Part shown: piece by piece, positions 7,609 through 15,227 of the stretch | Layout: every line of letters starts with the position of its first letter | How positions within the stretch are numbered: the stretch's first letter is position 1 | Source: Chryseobacterium sp. GVT01B | GTDB taxonomy: Bacteria > Bacteroidota > Bacteroidia > Flavobacteriales > Weeksellaceae | Reading direction: 5' to 3' | DNA length: 64,000 nt | Assembly (NCBI RefSeq): GCF_019970045.1 | Contig: NZ_JAHXYI010000011.1 | Location: 1-64,000 of the forward strand | Made by a program: the position numbers and the translations under genes | The notes under the pieces: generated by a model | Database searches by the model: none | What the model saw: the letters and a program-made list of their open reading frames with translations, nothing else | Told to the model about the DNA's origin: nothing

Positions 7609-10455
7609 ATGTCACGAGAAAGACTTTTTTTAACAAAAGCAGCATTTTTTCTTCTTGGGCCATTGGCCTTTGCACAAACCACCGTACACGGAACCGTAGT
7701 AGACAGTCAGGGAAATCTCCCAGATGCCCTGGTTTACATTGAAAACAGCGGACAGAAGGTAACTTCCAATACTGATGGTTCCTTTGTTCTCAATACTATT
7801 TATGACGGCAGTTATAAGCTTGTTGTAGAATATAAGGGATATGATAATGTTTATATTCCTTTCACCATTACGGATAAAAAGGAATTAGACCTTGGATTAA
7901 TTAAATTCGGAGCCAAGTTTAAAGAAAACAACCTTCAGGAAGTAGTCGTTACCAGTGTGTATAAAGCATCACAGGCCAGAGCAATTACCATGAAGAAAAA
8001 TTCCAATACGATTACTGAAGTATTGTCTGCCGATGCTATCGGAAAACTGCCGGATCGTAATGCCGCAGATGCCGTACAGCGTATGCAGGGTGTTTCCATT
8101 GAAAGAGATATGGGTGAAGGACGTTTTGTAGCGGTAAGAGGAACACCTATACAATGGACTGCTTCCACTTTGAATGGTAACAGAATGCCGAGCGCCAGCG
8201 GTGATAATGCCAACCGTGGAATTCAGATGGATATCTTCCCTTCGGAACTTATTCAGAATGTACGTTTGTCCAAGGCTTTAACTCCCGATCTTGACGGGGA
8301 TGCCATTGGTGGAAATGTGGATTTTATTACGAAAACCTCACCCAATAAGGAGACACTGGCTCTAAGTATGGCTACGGGCTATGTCAATATGTCCAAGTCT
8401 CCTACTTACAACACCTCCATTGTCTATGGAAATAAAATTACCGATAAGCTGAAATTCATTACCTCAGCAGTGATCTGGGAACGTTCTACCGCCATTGACC
8501 AGATGAGGAATATTTACAACTATGGACTGAAAGATAAAACAGCCTCCTACTCCATCAATCAGCTTCAGCTTCGCGATTACCTTGCGAACCGACGAACTTT
8601 GGGATTCAATTTAGGATTGGATTATGAGATAGACAGCAGGAATAAATTATATGCAAAAGCATTATACAGCCAGTATAAAGACGGCCAGTCCGTAAGGGAA
8701 ACCTATTTTAATTTTGACAGCAAAAATGTACTTCTTCAGGCACGTCATGCAGATTATCTTACAGATCTGTATTCTATGCAGCTGGGTGGTAATCATCAGG
8801 TGGGACAGCGTATGGAAGTCAATTGGTCCGTATCCAAGGCACGTTCTGAGTTTAAATTCAATTCTCCTGACAACCTTGATCCTCATGAAAGAGGTTATCC
8901 TATGGTCAACTTTATGCAGCCAATGACTTATGGAAATCTTTCTGCTGACGGAAGAAAATATATGGCAATGGATGCTCCAGACGGCATTGGTGATACCGGA
9001 AGATATACTCTGCCTTATAACCAGCAGACCATCGCAGCGGATAAACTTAAATTGAATCAGATTATTTTAAGCCAGAACCGCAATAGCGAAACAGATCTCA
9101 GAGGGCAAATTGATATTAAATATAAAGCAGCTGATAATTTTGAACTTAAATTTGGGACCAAATACAATAATAAAAACAAAATCGTCAACAGCTCTCTGCT
9201 TGTCTGGATGCCCAAATCATCATTGGGAATTCCCGGAACTCCGGTAACTTACCTGAATCAGCTTGAGCGTGAAGCTTTTCAGTATAAAGGAGGTTTCATG
9301 AATCCATTGGGGAATCCTTACAATGCGGTGATCATCGATCAGATTACCAACGCACAGATTGATCAGATGTACAACCCAGCCACACAAAACAGCTTAGGAT
9401 TGATGCAGGTAAGCGGTAAAGACAGCAACTCAAATATTACAAGTTCCTACAGAGGTACTGAAAATGTATGGGCGGCTTACCTGATGGCAACCTGGAAAAT
9501 TTCAGACCAGATTCAGATACTGGGAGGTTTCAGAAATGAATATAATGACGTTACCTTCTGGGGCAAAAAAGTTACCTCTGATAAAGACAGTAAAACGGAA
9601 GACATTAAAGATAATAAAACCTATAATGTAGTGCTTCCTATGGTGAATATGAAGTGGAATATCAGCAGTGACAGAATCCTGAGACTTGCCTACACCCGCT
9701 CTTTTGCAAGGCCGGACTTCAATGATCTGAATCCAGGAACCATCGTCAATGATATTACCAACACCATTACTCAGGGAAATACCAAGCTGGATCCTACGTT
9801 TTCAAATAATTTTGATCTTATGTTTGAAAACTACTTTGGAAAACTGGATCTGATAACAGCCGGAGTATTCTATAAAGATATCACCAATCTTATCTACAAA
9901 GACCAGTCTGTAGTAGATCTCGCAGGAAGAACGTATACTTTTACAGCTCCTAAAAACCTTGAAGCAGCCAAACTGTTCGGTTTTGAATTCGGTATCTCCA
10001 AACGTTTTGAAAGTCTTCCCGGCTTTTTGAAAAACCTCGGTTTTGAAGGAAACTATACTTATATCTCTTCCAAAATGAATATGCCGGTGTACGAAAATGG
10101 CAAACAGACCGGAACGATGTCAACTACGATCCCCAATCAGGCCAAACATATTTTCAATACCATCCTGTTCTATGAAACCAGCAAGCTGATGGTGCGTATT
10201 GCCGGAAACTACAAAGGAAATTATGTAAGCGAAATCAGAGCGGCTGCGGGTGCAGATCACTATCAGTATTTTGATAAAAACTTTACAGTAGATCTTTCCA
10301 CTTCTTACAGCCTCACAAAGAAAATCCGTCTGTTTATAGAGCTTAACAATATTCTTAATGAACCCAACCGCTTTTATATGGGAACGAAAGACCGGGTAGA
10401 AAATATCTCTTATTCAGGAGTGCGCGGACAGCTGGGATTCAACTTCAATTTTTAA
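7609..10455 (+). CDS. TonB-dependent outer-membrane receptor with N-terminal CarboxypepD_reg-like domain
   Basis: A 948-residue outer-membrane receptor. The signal peptide ends at LAFAQ near residue 23. A carboxypeptidase-regulatory-like beta-sandwich follows (about 24-110: TVHGTVVDSQGNLPDALVYI). The plug spans about 130-235 (AADAVQRMQGVSIERD, then VAVRGTP). The rest is a 22-strand-type barrel ending in the aromatic C-terminus FNFNF. It imports a ligand too large for porins, powered by TonB-ExbBD. No SusD partner is present, so this is not a classical polysaccharide-utilisation pair. The start codon has a weak AAGG nearby. A PI-PLC gene follows after 18 bases, pointing to inositol phosphate, another phosphorylated lipid head group, or released metal as the possible ligand; this is inference. 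Confidence 0.92.
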   Translation: MSRERLFLTKAAFFLLGPLAFAQTTVHGTVVDSQGNLPDALVYIENSGQKVTSNTDGSFVLNTIYDGSYKLVVEYKGYDNVYIPFTITDKKELDLGLIKFGAKFKENNLQEVVVTSVYKASQARAITMKKNSNTITEVLSADAIGKLPDRNAADAVQRMQGVSIERDMGEGRFVAVRGTPIQWTASTLNGNRMPSASGDNANRGIQMDIFPSELIQNVRLSKALTPDLDGDAIGGNVDFITKTSPNKETLALSMATGYVNMSKSPTYNTSIVYGNKITDKLKFITSAVIWERSTAIDQMRNIYNYGLKDKTASYSINQLQLRDYLANRRTLGFNLGLDYEIDSRNKLYAKALYSQYKDGQSVRETYFNFDSKNVLLQARHADYLTDLYSMQLGGNHQVGQRMEVNWSVSKARSEFKFNSPDNLDPHERGYPMVNFMQPMTYGNLSADGRKYMAMDAPDGIGDTGRYTLPYNQQTIAADKLKLNQIILSQNRNSETDLRGQIDIKYKAADNFELKFGTKYNNKNKIVNSSLLVWMPKSSLGIPGTPVTYLNQLEREAFQYKGGFMNPLGNPYNAVIIDQITNAQIDQMYNPATQNSLGLMQVSGKDSNSNITSSYRGTENVWAAYLMATWKISDQIQILGGFRNEYNDVTFWGKKVTSDKDSKTEDIKDNKTYNVVLPMVNMKWNISSDRILRLAYTRSFARPDFNDLNPGTIVNDITNTITQGNTKLDPTFSNNFDLMFENYFGKLDLITAGVFYKDITNLIYKDQSVVDLAGRTYTFTAPKNLEAAKLFGFEFGISKRFESLPGFLKNLGFEGNYTYISSKMNMPVYENGKQTGTMSTTIPNQAKHIFNTILFYETSKLMVRIAGNYKGNYVSEIRAAAGADHYQYFDKNFTVDLSTSYSLTKKIRLFIELNNILNEPNRFYMGTKDRVENISYSGVRGQLGFNFNF

Positions 10456-10473
10456 TCAAAAGTTTTTATTCAT

Positions 10474-11655
10474 ATGAAAAAGTATATTTATGGAGCTGCA
10501 TTTTGTATGACAGCCCTGCTGCAGGCACAGGATAAATGCCAGAATGTAAGAATCAATCAACTGCAGATTGTAGGAACTCACAATTCATACGCTAAGCCGG
10601 CAGACCCTAAAGTACTGGATTTGGTAACTCCTATCATCAACGGAATGATGCAGAAATACAGCAGTATGATGTCTGAAGAGCAAAAAGCCAAATTTAAAGA
10701 GTATCACCCTTACGGAATGGACCTGAAAGAAGGACTGAATTATAATCACCCTGATTTCACAGAACAGCTCAACGCCAATCTGAGAGGTCTGGAAATAGAT
10801 GTCTATTATGATCCTGAAGGTGGCAGATTCAGTCATCCTGCCACTTATGAGATATTAAAAGCAAAGGGAGTAACAGACCTGGCCCCTTTCAATACAAAAG
10901 GGCTGGATCAGCCTGGTTTCAAAGTACTGCATATGGCAGATATTGATTTCAGAACTCATTATCCTACTTTAAAAGATGCACTTACAGCTCTTAAAACATG
11001 GTCTGATCAACATCCTGATCACACTCCGGTCTTCATGATGATTGAAGCCAAAGATTCCGGTTTCCCGATTCTTGAAAACAGTACAAAAGTCCTTTCTTTC
11101 GATAAAAAAGCTTATGATGATCTGGATGGAGAAATTGTAAAATACCTCGGAAGAGACAAGATTATTACTCCAAAAGAAGTTCAGGGTAAATACCATACAC
11201 TCAAAGAGGCTGTAACCAATAATAACTGGCCTAAACTGAACGACAGCAAAGGAAAATTCATTTTTATGCTGCTTCCCGGAAGCGCAGGAACTTTATCTTC
11301 AAAAAATAATCCTTATCTCATAGATGGTTCATTAAAAGAAAGAGTTATGTTCCTGAACAGTGAGCCTGATGATTCTTTTGCAGGGTTTATACTACGGGAT
11401 AACGCCATCGTAAGACAGAAAGAGATACAGGATCTGGTAAAGCAGGGTTTTATGGTCAGAACCAGATCAGATATTGAAACCTATGAAGCCAAGACCAATG
11501 ATCTTACGCGATCTAAAGCAGCTTTCAGCAGTGGTGCTCAGGTAATCTCCACCGATTTTTTCCGCTCGGGAAATACTTATGGAACACCTTATTTTGTGCA
11601 ACCTCCGCAGGGGAAGGATTATCTTAATAACCCTTTGAATTCTTCATGCAAATAA
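10474..11655 (+). CDS. Secreted Ca2+-dependent PI-PLC-like phosphodiesterase
   Basis: A 393-residue exported enzyme of the phosphatidylinositol phospholipase C superfamily, closest by eye to the calcium-dependent Streptomyces SaPLC1-like group. The signal peptide is MKKYIYGAAFCMTALLQAQ. Catalytic motifs are visible: VGTHNSYA with His36, LEIDVYYD with Glu107 and Asp109, and LHMADID with His153. MMIEAKDSG near residue 189 may supply another acidic ligand. These enzymes cleave a phosphodiester to release an inositol phosphate, or related head groups. The gene lies 18 bases after the receptor gene and before two strong hairpins, so receptor and enzyme form one unit. The exact substrate cannot be read from sequence. 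Confidence 0.85.
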   Translation: MKKYIYGAAFCMTALLQAQDKCQNVRINQLQIVGTHNSYAKPADPKVLDLVTPIINGMMQKYSSMMSEEQKAKFKEYHPYGMDLKEGLNYNHPDFTEQLNANLRGLEIDVYYDPEGGRFSHPATYEILKAKGVTDLAPFNTKGLDQPGFKVLHMADIDFRTHYPTLKDALTALKTWSDQHPDHTPVFMMIEAKDSGFPILENSTKVLSFDKKAYDDLDGEIVKYLGRDKIITPKEVQGKYHTLKEAVTNNNWPKLNDSKGKFIFMLLPGSAGTLSSKNNPYLIDGSLKERVMFLNSEPDDSFAGFILRDNAIVRQKEIQDLVKQGFMVRTRSDIETYEAKTNDLTRSKAAFSSGAQVISTDFFRSGNTYGTPYFVQPPQGKDYLNNPLNSSCK

Positions 11656-11693
11656 ATAGCAAGCCGGTTGTGAGCAGAACCGGCTTGCTATTT
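11654..11693 (+). terminator. Strong hairpin terminator after the PI-PLC gene
   Basis: AAATAGCAAGCCGGTT and its exact reverse complement form a 16-base stem with an eight-base loop. The stem overlaps the stop codon region and is immediately followed by a second hairpin. Confidence 0.75.
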
Positions 11694-11727
11694 AATAATT
11701 ATTTTATCTTCGGATAAAATAATTATT
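11694..11727. repeat. Second perfect hairpin with TTCG loop
   Basis: AATAATTATTTTATC, the tetraloop TTCG, and the exact reverse complement form a 15-base stem directly abutting the preceding terminator. UUCG is a very stable RNA tetraloop. The pair of hairpins may stabilise or end the receptor/PI-PLC mRNA, or serve leftward transcripts from the tRNA side. Confidence 0.6.
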
Positions 11728-11737
11728 AAGTTTTATA

Positions 11738-11860
11738 TCAGACTTTCCAATTGTTGAAAAAGGAAATCACAGGCTTTCCTTTTTTAGTAAGATTATATTC
11801 TATGTGCAAAGGTTTCTGTCTGACGACCAATCTCTACGATAATCCCATCTTTTATAAATA
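11738..11860 (-). pseudogene. C-terminal remnant of an HxlR-family regulator gene
   Basis: Translation of the minus strand from 11833 to the stop at 11738 gives RLVVRQKPLHIEYNLTKKG followed by KPVISFFNNWKV. This matches the end of the HxlR winged-helix family, which typically has a 'P..VEYSLTE.GK.L.P.I..L..W' pattern. An in-frame TAG lies just before it, and the expected preceding piece, FIKDGIIVE, is in another frame around 11833-11860. Nothing upstream continues the gene, because tRNA-Asp begins at 11893. I call it a decayed fragment. The family assignment rests on visual pattern only. Confidence 0.5.
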
Positions 11861-11892
11861 AAAAAAGTCTCCTATTTCTAGAAGACTTTTTG

Positions 11893-11966
11893 CGATCCGG
11901 ACGGGACTCGAACCCGCGACCTCCGCCGTGACAGGGCGGCATTCTAACCAGCTGAACTACCGGATC
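11893..11966 (-). tRNA. tRNA-Asp (GTC), solitary copy
   Basis: A 74-base cloverleaf on the minus strand. The acceptor arms are GATCCGG and CCGGATC with discriminator G. The anticodon stem CCGCC/GGCGG holds the loop CTGTCAC, so the anticodon is GTC. The T arm carries GGTTCGAGTCC. CCA is not encoded. The sequence is identical to the four copies at 28831-29223, and the flank on its 5' side also matches theirs for about 30 bases. Confidence 0.96.
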
Positions 11967-11997
11967 AATTTTTTAAAGTAAATTGACAAAACTTTTA

Positions 11998-12055
11998 CAA
12001 TCCGGACTGAACTTCTGACTTTCAGGAAAGTCCTATCCATCTGCTTTAAGATACT
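11998..12055 (-). pseudogene. tRNA-like relic upstream of the lone tRNA-Asp
   Basis: Read on the minus strand, this stretch has a D-arm-like AGCAGATGGATAGGAC, a hairpin GACTTTCCTGAAAGTC where the anticodon arm should be, and a 3' part GTTCAGTCCGGATTG resembling the end of tRNA-Asp (GTTCGAGTCC...GGATCG). The 5' acceptor and part of the T arm are missing. It lies between a strong promoter-like sequence at 12126-12156 and the intact tRNA, where a second tandem copy would be expected. A chance resemblance is possible. Confidence 0.35.
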
Positions 12056-12125
12056 CTCTTATTTAGTAAGTAATCAAATAAATCACTTTCATAAACAATC
12101 TAAGAGTGCTTGTTTTTAACTGGTG

Positions 12126-12156
12126 CAAATATATAGCTTTTTTTAGGTTTTCCAAA
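12126..12156 (-). promoter_or_regulatory. Promoter for the lone tRNA-Asp: TTTG-N19-TATATTTG
   Basis: On the minus strand TTTG and TATATTTG are separated by exactly 19 bases, the Bacteroidetes -33/-7 arrangement. It points toward the tRNA at 11966, about 160 bases away, with the tRNA-like relic in between. Between this promoter and the capsule-locus glycosyltransferase stop at 12352 I see only A+T-rich sequence with no gene. Confidence 0.6.
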
Positions 12157-12351
12157 GGAACCTATTCCTTTTCTTTAAAGCTGTTTGTAAAATACACGTT
12201 TTCAAATATAAAAATTTCAGATATAACTGCTCTGAATATCTTTTTTTAAAGATTTTACTTAGAACATTTAAGAAAGTCGATTATAAACACACACAAAATC
12301 AACATTCTTATTATTTTAAAATATAACTCTAAAACATTATTCTATTTAATT

Positions 12352-13536
12352 TTAAGCGCGGAATTCACTTTCTTTAATCAGTTTCCTGTATTCGCTTAAT
12401 ATAGCGTTCCAAATCACAGACTGCTCGAATCGATCTTCAATCATCGGTCGTGCATTCTTTTTTAATTTCTGATAATAATCTTTGTTTAAGATCATTTTCT
12501 CCATTTTTTCTCTAAGACTTTCGCTGTCTTTTACAGGAACAATTACCCCATTCTCGTTTTCTATAATAATTTCATTGCATCCATTGATATCTGAAACTAT
12601 ACTTGGCAATTCCATTGCTCCGGCCTGCATCACTACATTAGGGAAGCCCTCGCGATAGCTTGGAAAAACTAGTGCATCAGAAATTGCAAAATAAGGGCGA
12701 ACGTCTTTCTGAAAACCTACAGAGGCAATATCCGGGTTATTTTCTATTTCGTTTAATGTTTCCGGATATAACGGATCCAGCTCTTGTTCCAAAGGACCTA
12801 CCAGTAATAATTTTGAACGCTGCTGATTTTCTTGCCTATTTAAAGCAGAAAATGCCTTTATCAGTTCATTAATTCCTTTGTCTCCCACTAAACGCCCTAC
12901 AAACACAAAAACAAAATCTGTGTCTGTTATTTTCAATTGTTGTTTTAGAAGAGTTTTCTGATCTTCTGAAACTTGTTCGGGTGAAAAGAATGAAGTATCA
13001 ATTCCGTTTGATGAACCATTTCCGATTACTTTAAGCTTGTACTTGTTTGTATATTTGTGCTCAATGATATAATCAGACAGCCCTTTTGAATTTGGGTACA
13101 CCTGGGTCGCAGAAGCATAGGTTAATTTTTCAACAAGATCTAGAACCTGACGTTTCATGCCTGTTACCTCCATCAATGGTAAACCTGCTACTGTATGTAG
13201 CCGATGAGGAACTCCTGCCATTCTTGCTGCCAACATACCTACAATACCAGCTTTAGGGGTATGAGTATGAACAATTTGGGGTTTCTCCTTTCTTAAAAAT
13301 CGATAAGTACTCCATAAAGATTTGATATCTTTAAGAGGAGTAATCTTACGAGACATATCAATCGCTCTTACAGCTATTTCTTCATCTTTTTTCACTTCAT
13401 CCAGCTCTTTACCTGGTGATGAAACGCCTATTACATCAAAATGTTCTGACATAAACCGATGCTGCCCTTTCAGTAAAATCTTTAAAGAAAGCGGCACTGT
13501 TGTAATCCGTATCAATTTAGTTTTCAATTCTTCCAT
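12352..13536 (-). CDS. Glycosyltransferase family 4 (GT-B fold)
   Basis: A 394-residue cytoplasmic retaining glycosyltransferase. The N-terminal acceptor domain includes HTHTPKAGIVGMLAARMAG and a PGKEL loop. The C-terminal nucleotide-sugar domain has VFVGRLVGDKGINELIKAF near residue 212 and the E-x7-E type motif in SYREGFPNVVMQAGAMELP near residue 300. The overall pattern resembles PglA/EpsD-like enzymes that add the second sugar on a lipid-linked oligosaccharide. It points the same way as the capsule locus but is separated from it by 566 bases of A+T-rich DNA, so it may have its own promoter. The donor sugar is not predictable. Confidence 0.87.
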   Translation of the reverse strand: MEELKTKLIRITTVPLSLKILLKGQHRFMSEHFDVIGVSSPGKELDEVKKDEEIAVRAIDMSRKITPLKDIKSLWSTYRFLRKEKPQIVHTHTPKAGIVGMLAARMAGVPHRLHTVAGLPLMEVTGMKRQVLDLVEKLTYASATQVYPNSKGLSDYIIEHKYTNKYKLKVIGNGSSNGIDTSFFSPEQVSEDQKTLLKQQLKITDTDFVFVFVGRLVGDKGINELIKAFSALNRQENQQRSKLLLVGPLEQELDPLYPETLNEIENNPDIASVGFQKDVRPYFAISDALVFPSYREGFPNVVMQAGAMELPSIVSDINGCNEIIIENENGVIVPVKDSESLREKMEKMILNKDYYQKLKKNARPMIEDRFEQSVIWNAILSEYRKLIKESEFRA

Positions 13537-14102
13537 TTTTATTATTATTTCTATATAATCTAGAACTAATTAATAAATTTCTCATAAATCTATTGTGATG
13601 TTGTTTTTATTCATTTACTTTCAATTCACTTAATTGTGATTTTAAAAAAGACAATATAATATTTATGAACTGCTATTAATCCAAAACTTGTTTCAAACAG
13701 AACCTAGTTTTGGATTAACATTGCATCATTAATGTCCGGGAAAATCATTAATTTTCCGATTTGTTTACGTGTTTTTTGAGATTTGACAGCTTTTTGCGGA
13801 GAGATAAATGTGCATCATATCACACCTTCGCCAGCTATTTTTTGGTAATTGAATACCTTGATGTCATCTATTTTACATTAGATGATTTGATTGTTTACAG
13901 AATATTTTAGTTTTTCAAGTTTCATAAGCAATTTCATTATATTTTTAATATTTCAGAAATATTAAAAAATTTCTAATTCAATTTTTAAGTTTTTTTAGCA
14001 ATAGTATCATAGCAAAAATCTTTCCATTATCACTTTTTTGGAAAAAATTAATATTATATAAAATAAATATATTTTATATGCTTTATTTTAAAGCAAAATT
14101 AA
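13537..14102. other. 566-base A+T-rich intergenic stretch in the capsule locus
   Basis: No open frame with coding character is visible on either strand. It contains one perfect inverted repeat (13676-13718) and a short one, CATCTA/TAGATG, near 13863-13884. The stretch separates the last glycosyltransferase gene from the rest of the operon and may mark the edge of an exchangeable segment. Confidence 0.5.
13676..13718. terminator. Inverted repeat, possible operon terminator
   Basis: TTAATCCAAAAC at 13676-13687 pairs perfectly with GTTTTGGATTAA at 13707-13718, with a 19-base loop. It lies about 385 bases beyond the beta-helix gene in the direction of transcription, so it could end the long capsule transcript, or be an operator. 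There is no strong T tract. Confidence 0.35.
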
Positions 14103-15227
14103 TTATTGATTGTATTTTATTTTTTGCTGTGAAAATTTTTGTAAATCAGTTACGATCCCCTTATTATCTTTATGGTCAGATTTAAAGTCAGTTACCTTCA
14201 AATTAATATTATCCAAGGAAGAATTATTATATAAATACCTAAAAGGTTTCGCATTATATTTTAAATCAATATTATTAAGCATAATATTCCCATTTAAAGA
14301 TTTTTTTGTTTGTGATTTTCGATTGGAATAAGACATTCCATTTGTAGAATAAAAATCTTTATAATCGTCCACCAAAATTTGAACATTGTTGGAAGCCATA
14401 TCACCTTTCAAATTATCTAAATAAAAGGACAATCCGTTTAATTTATTATTAAATGTTAGGATTGATTTTAATGTAACATTTAGTGTCTTATTCTGCTGAG
14501 TATTTGGCTCAAGATCAATACCTGTTTGAGGGTTAGCCCCATTCGAGTTAGAAATCACTAAATTTTGTAGTAATATATTATCGCCACCTATGATTGAAAT
14601 TCCATTTCTCCTGTTATTATCAATAAGACCTCCAATAACATTTACATTAGTTGAAAAATTCTTACCTCCTACATAAATCCCATCACCCCAACAATTTTTA
14701 ATAACAGCATTATATATTTTAACATCAACGGCATCATTGATGCTGATACCCATTCCCCATTCGCCATTTGTTCCTAAATGTTCATTTCTATCACCTATAA
14801 TTTTTGCATTATATATGCTTACATTTTTTTTATTATTAATACTTATAATTGCATACCCCCCTTTGTCAGTCGGCTTTAACTTAATTTGAGAACTACTGTC
14901 AAACAACAAAACGGAATTGTTATTAAGTTTTATCCCTTTATCATTTACTAAAAGAGGAAAATTTGGTAATAATACAATTGCATTTTCATCAATTGCTTTC
15001 TGTAGATATATAGTGTAATCTTCAGAACCATCCTTCTTGTAATTTGGAGGAAGAATATCAGCAACTTTAAAAGCTTTTTTTTTAAGAAGATTTACTGATG
15101 AAGAAATGTCCATTGTTTTTACAAAGGAATCCGGTACTTCTCTATATGTGAATTTGTCCTGAGCACAAGATAAATTCATTGAAAATAGAAAGATTATATA
15201 AAAAAATAACTTAATGGTTTTTATCAT
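14103..15227 (-). CDS. Exported right-handed parallel beta-helix protein
   Basis: A 374-residue protein with an N-terminal signal peptide ending near NLSCAQ. The Cys there could be a lipidation site, although the box is not canonical. The centre carries repeated short strands rich in Asn, Ile, Val and Gly (SINNKKNVSIYNAKIIGD, VKIYNAVIKNCWGDGIYVG, NRRNGISIIGGDNILLQNL), typical of pectate-lyase-like beta-helices. Its ATG overlaps the stop of the upstream glycosyltransferase gene (ATGA), so the two are coupled. A beta-helix enzyme within a capsule operon often cleaves, epimerises or modifies the polymer. No catalytic residues are assignable. It is strongly A+T-rich, like its neighbours. Confidence 0.75.
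   Translation of the reverse strand: MIKTIKLFFYIIFLFSMNLSCAQDKFTYREVPDSFVKTMDISSSVNLLKKKAFKVADILPPNYKKDGSEDYTIYLQKAIDENAIVLLPNFPLLVNDKGIKLNNNSVLLFDSSSQIKLKPTDKGGYAIISINNKKNVSIYNAKIIGDRNEHLGTNGEWGMGISINDAVDVKIYNAVIKNCWGDGIYVGGKNFSTNVNVIGGLIDNNRRNGISIIGGDNILLQNLVISNSNGANPQTGIDLEPNTQQNKTLNVTLKSILTFNNKLNGLSFYLDNLKGDMASNNVQILVDDYKDFYSTNGMSYSNRKSQTKKSLNGNIMLNNIDLKYNAKPFRYLYNNSSLDNINLKVTDFKSDHKDNKGIVTDLQKFSQQKIKYNQ

Noticed and set aside
7609..11655. Polysaccharide-utilisation locus (SusCD type)
   Set aside because: There is a TonB receptor but no SusD-type lipoprotein and no glycoside hydrolase; the partner is a PI-PLC-like enzyme.
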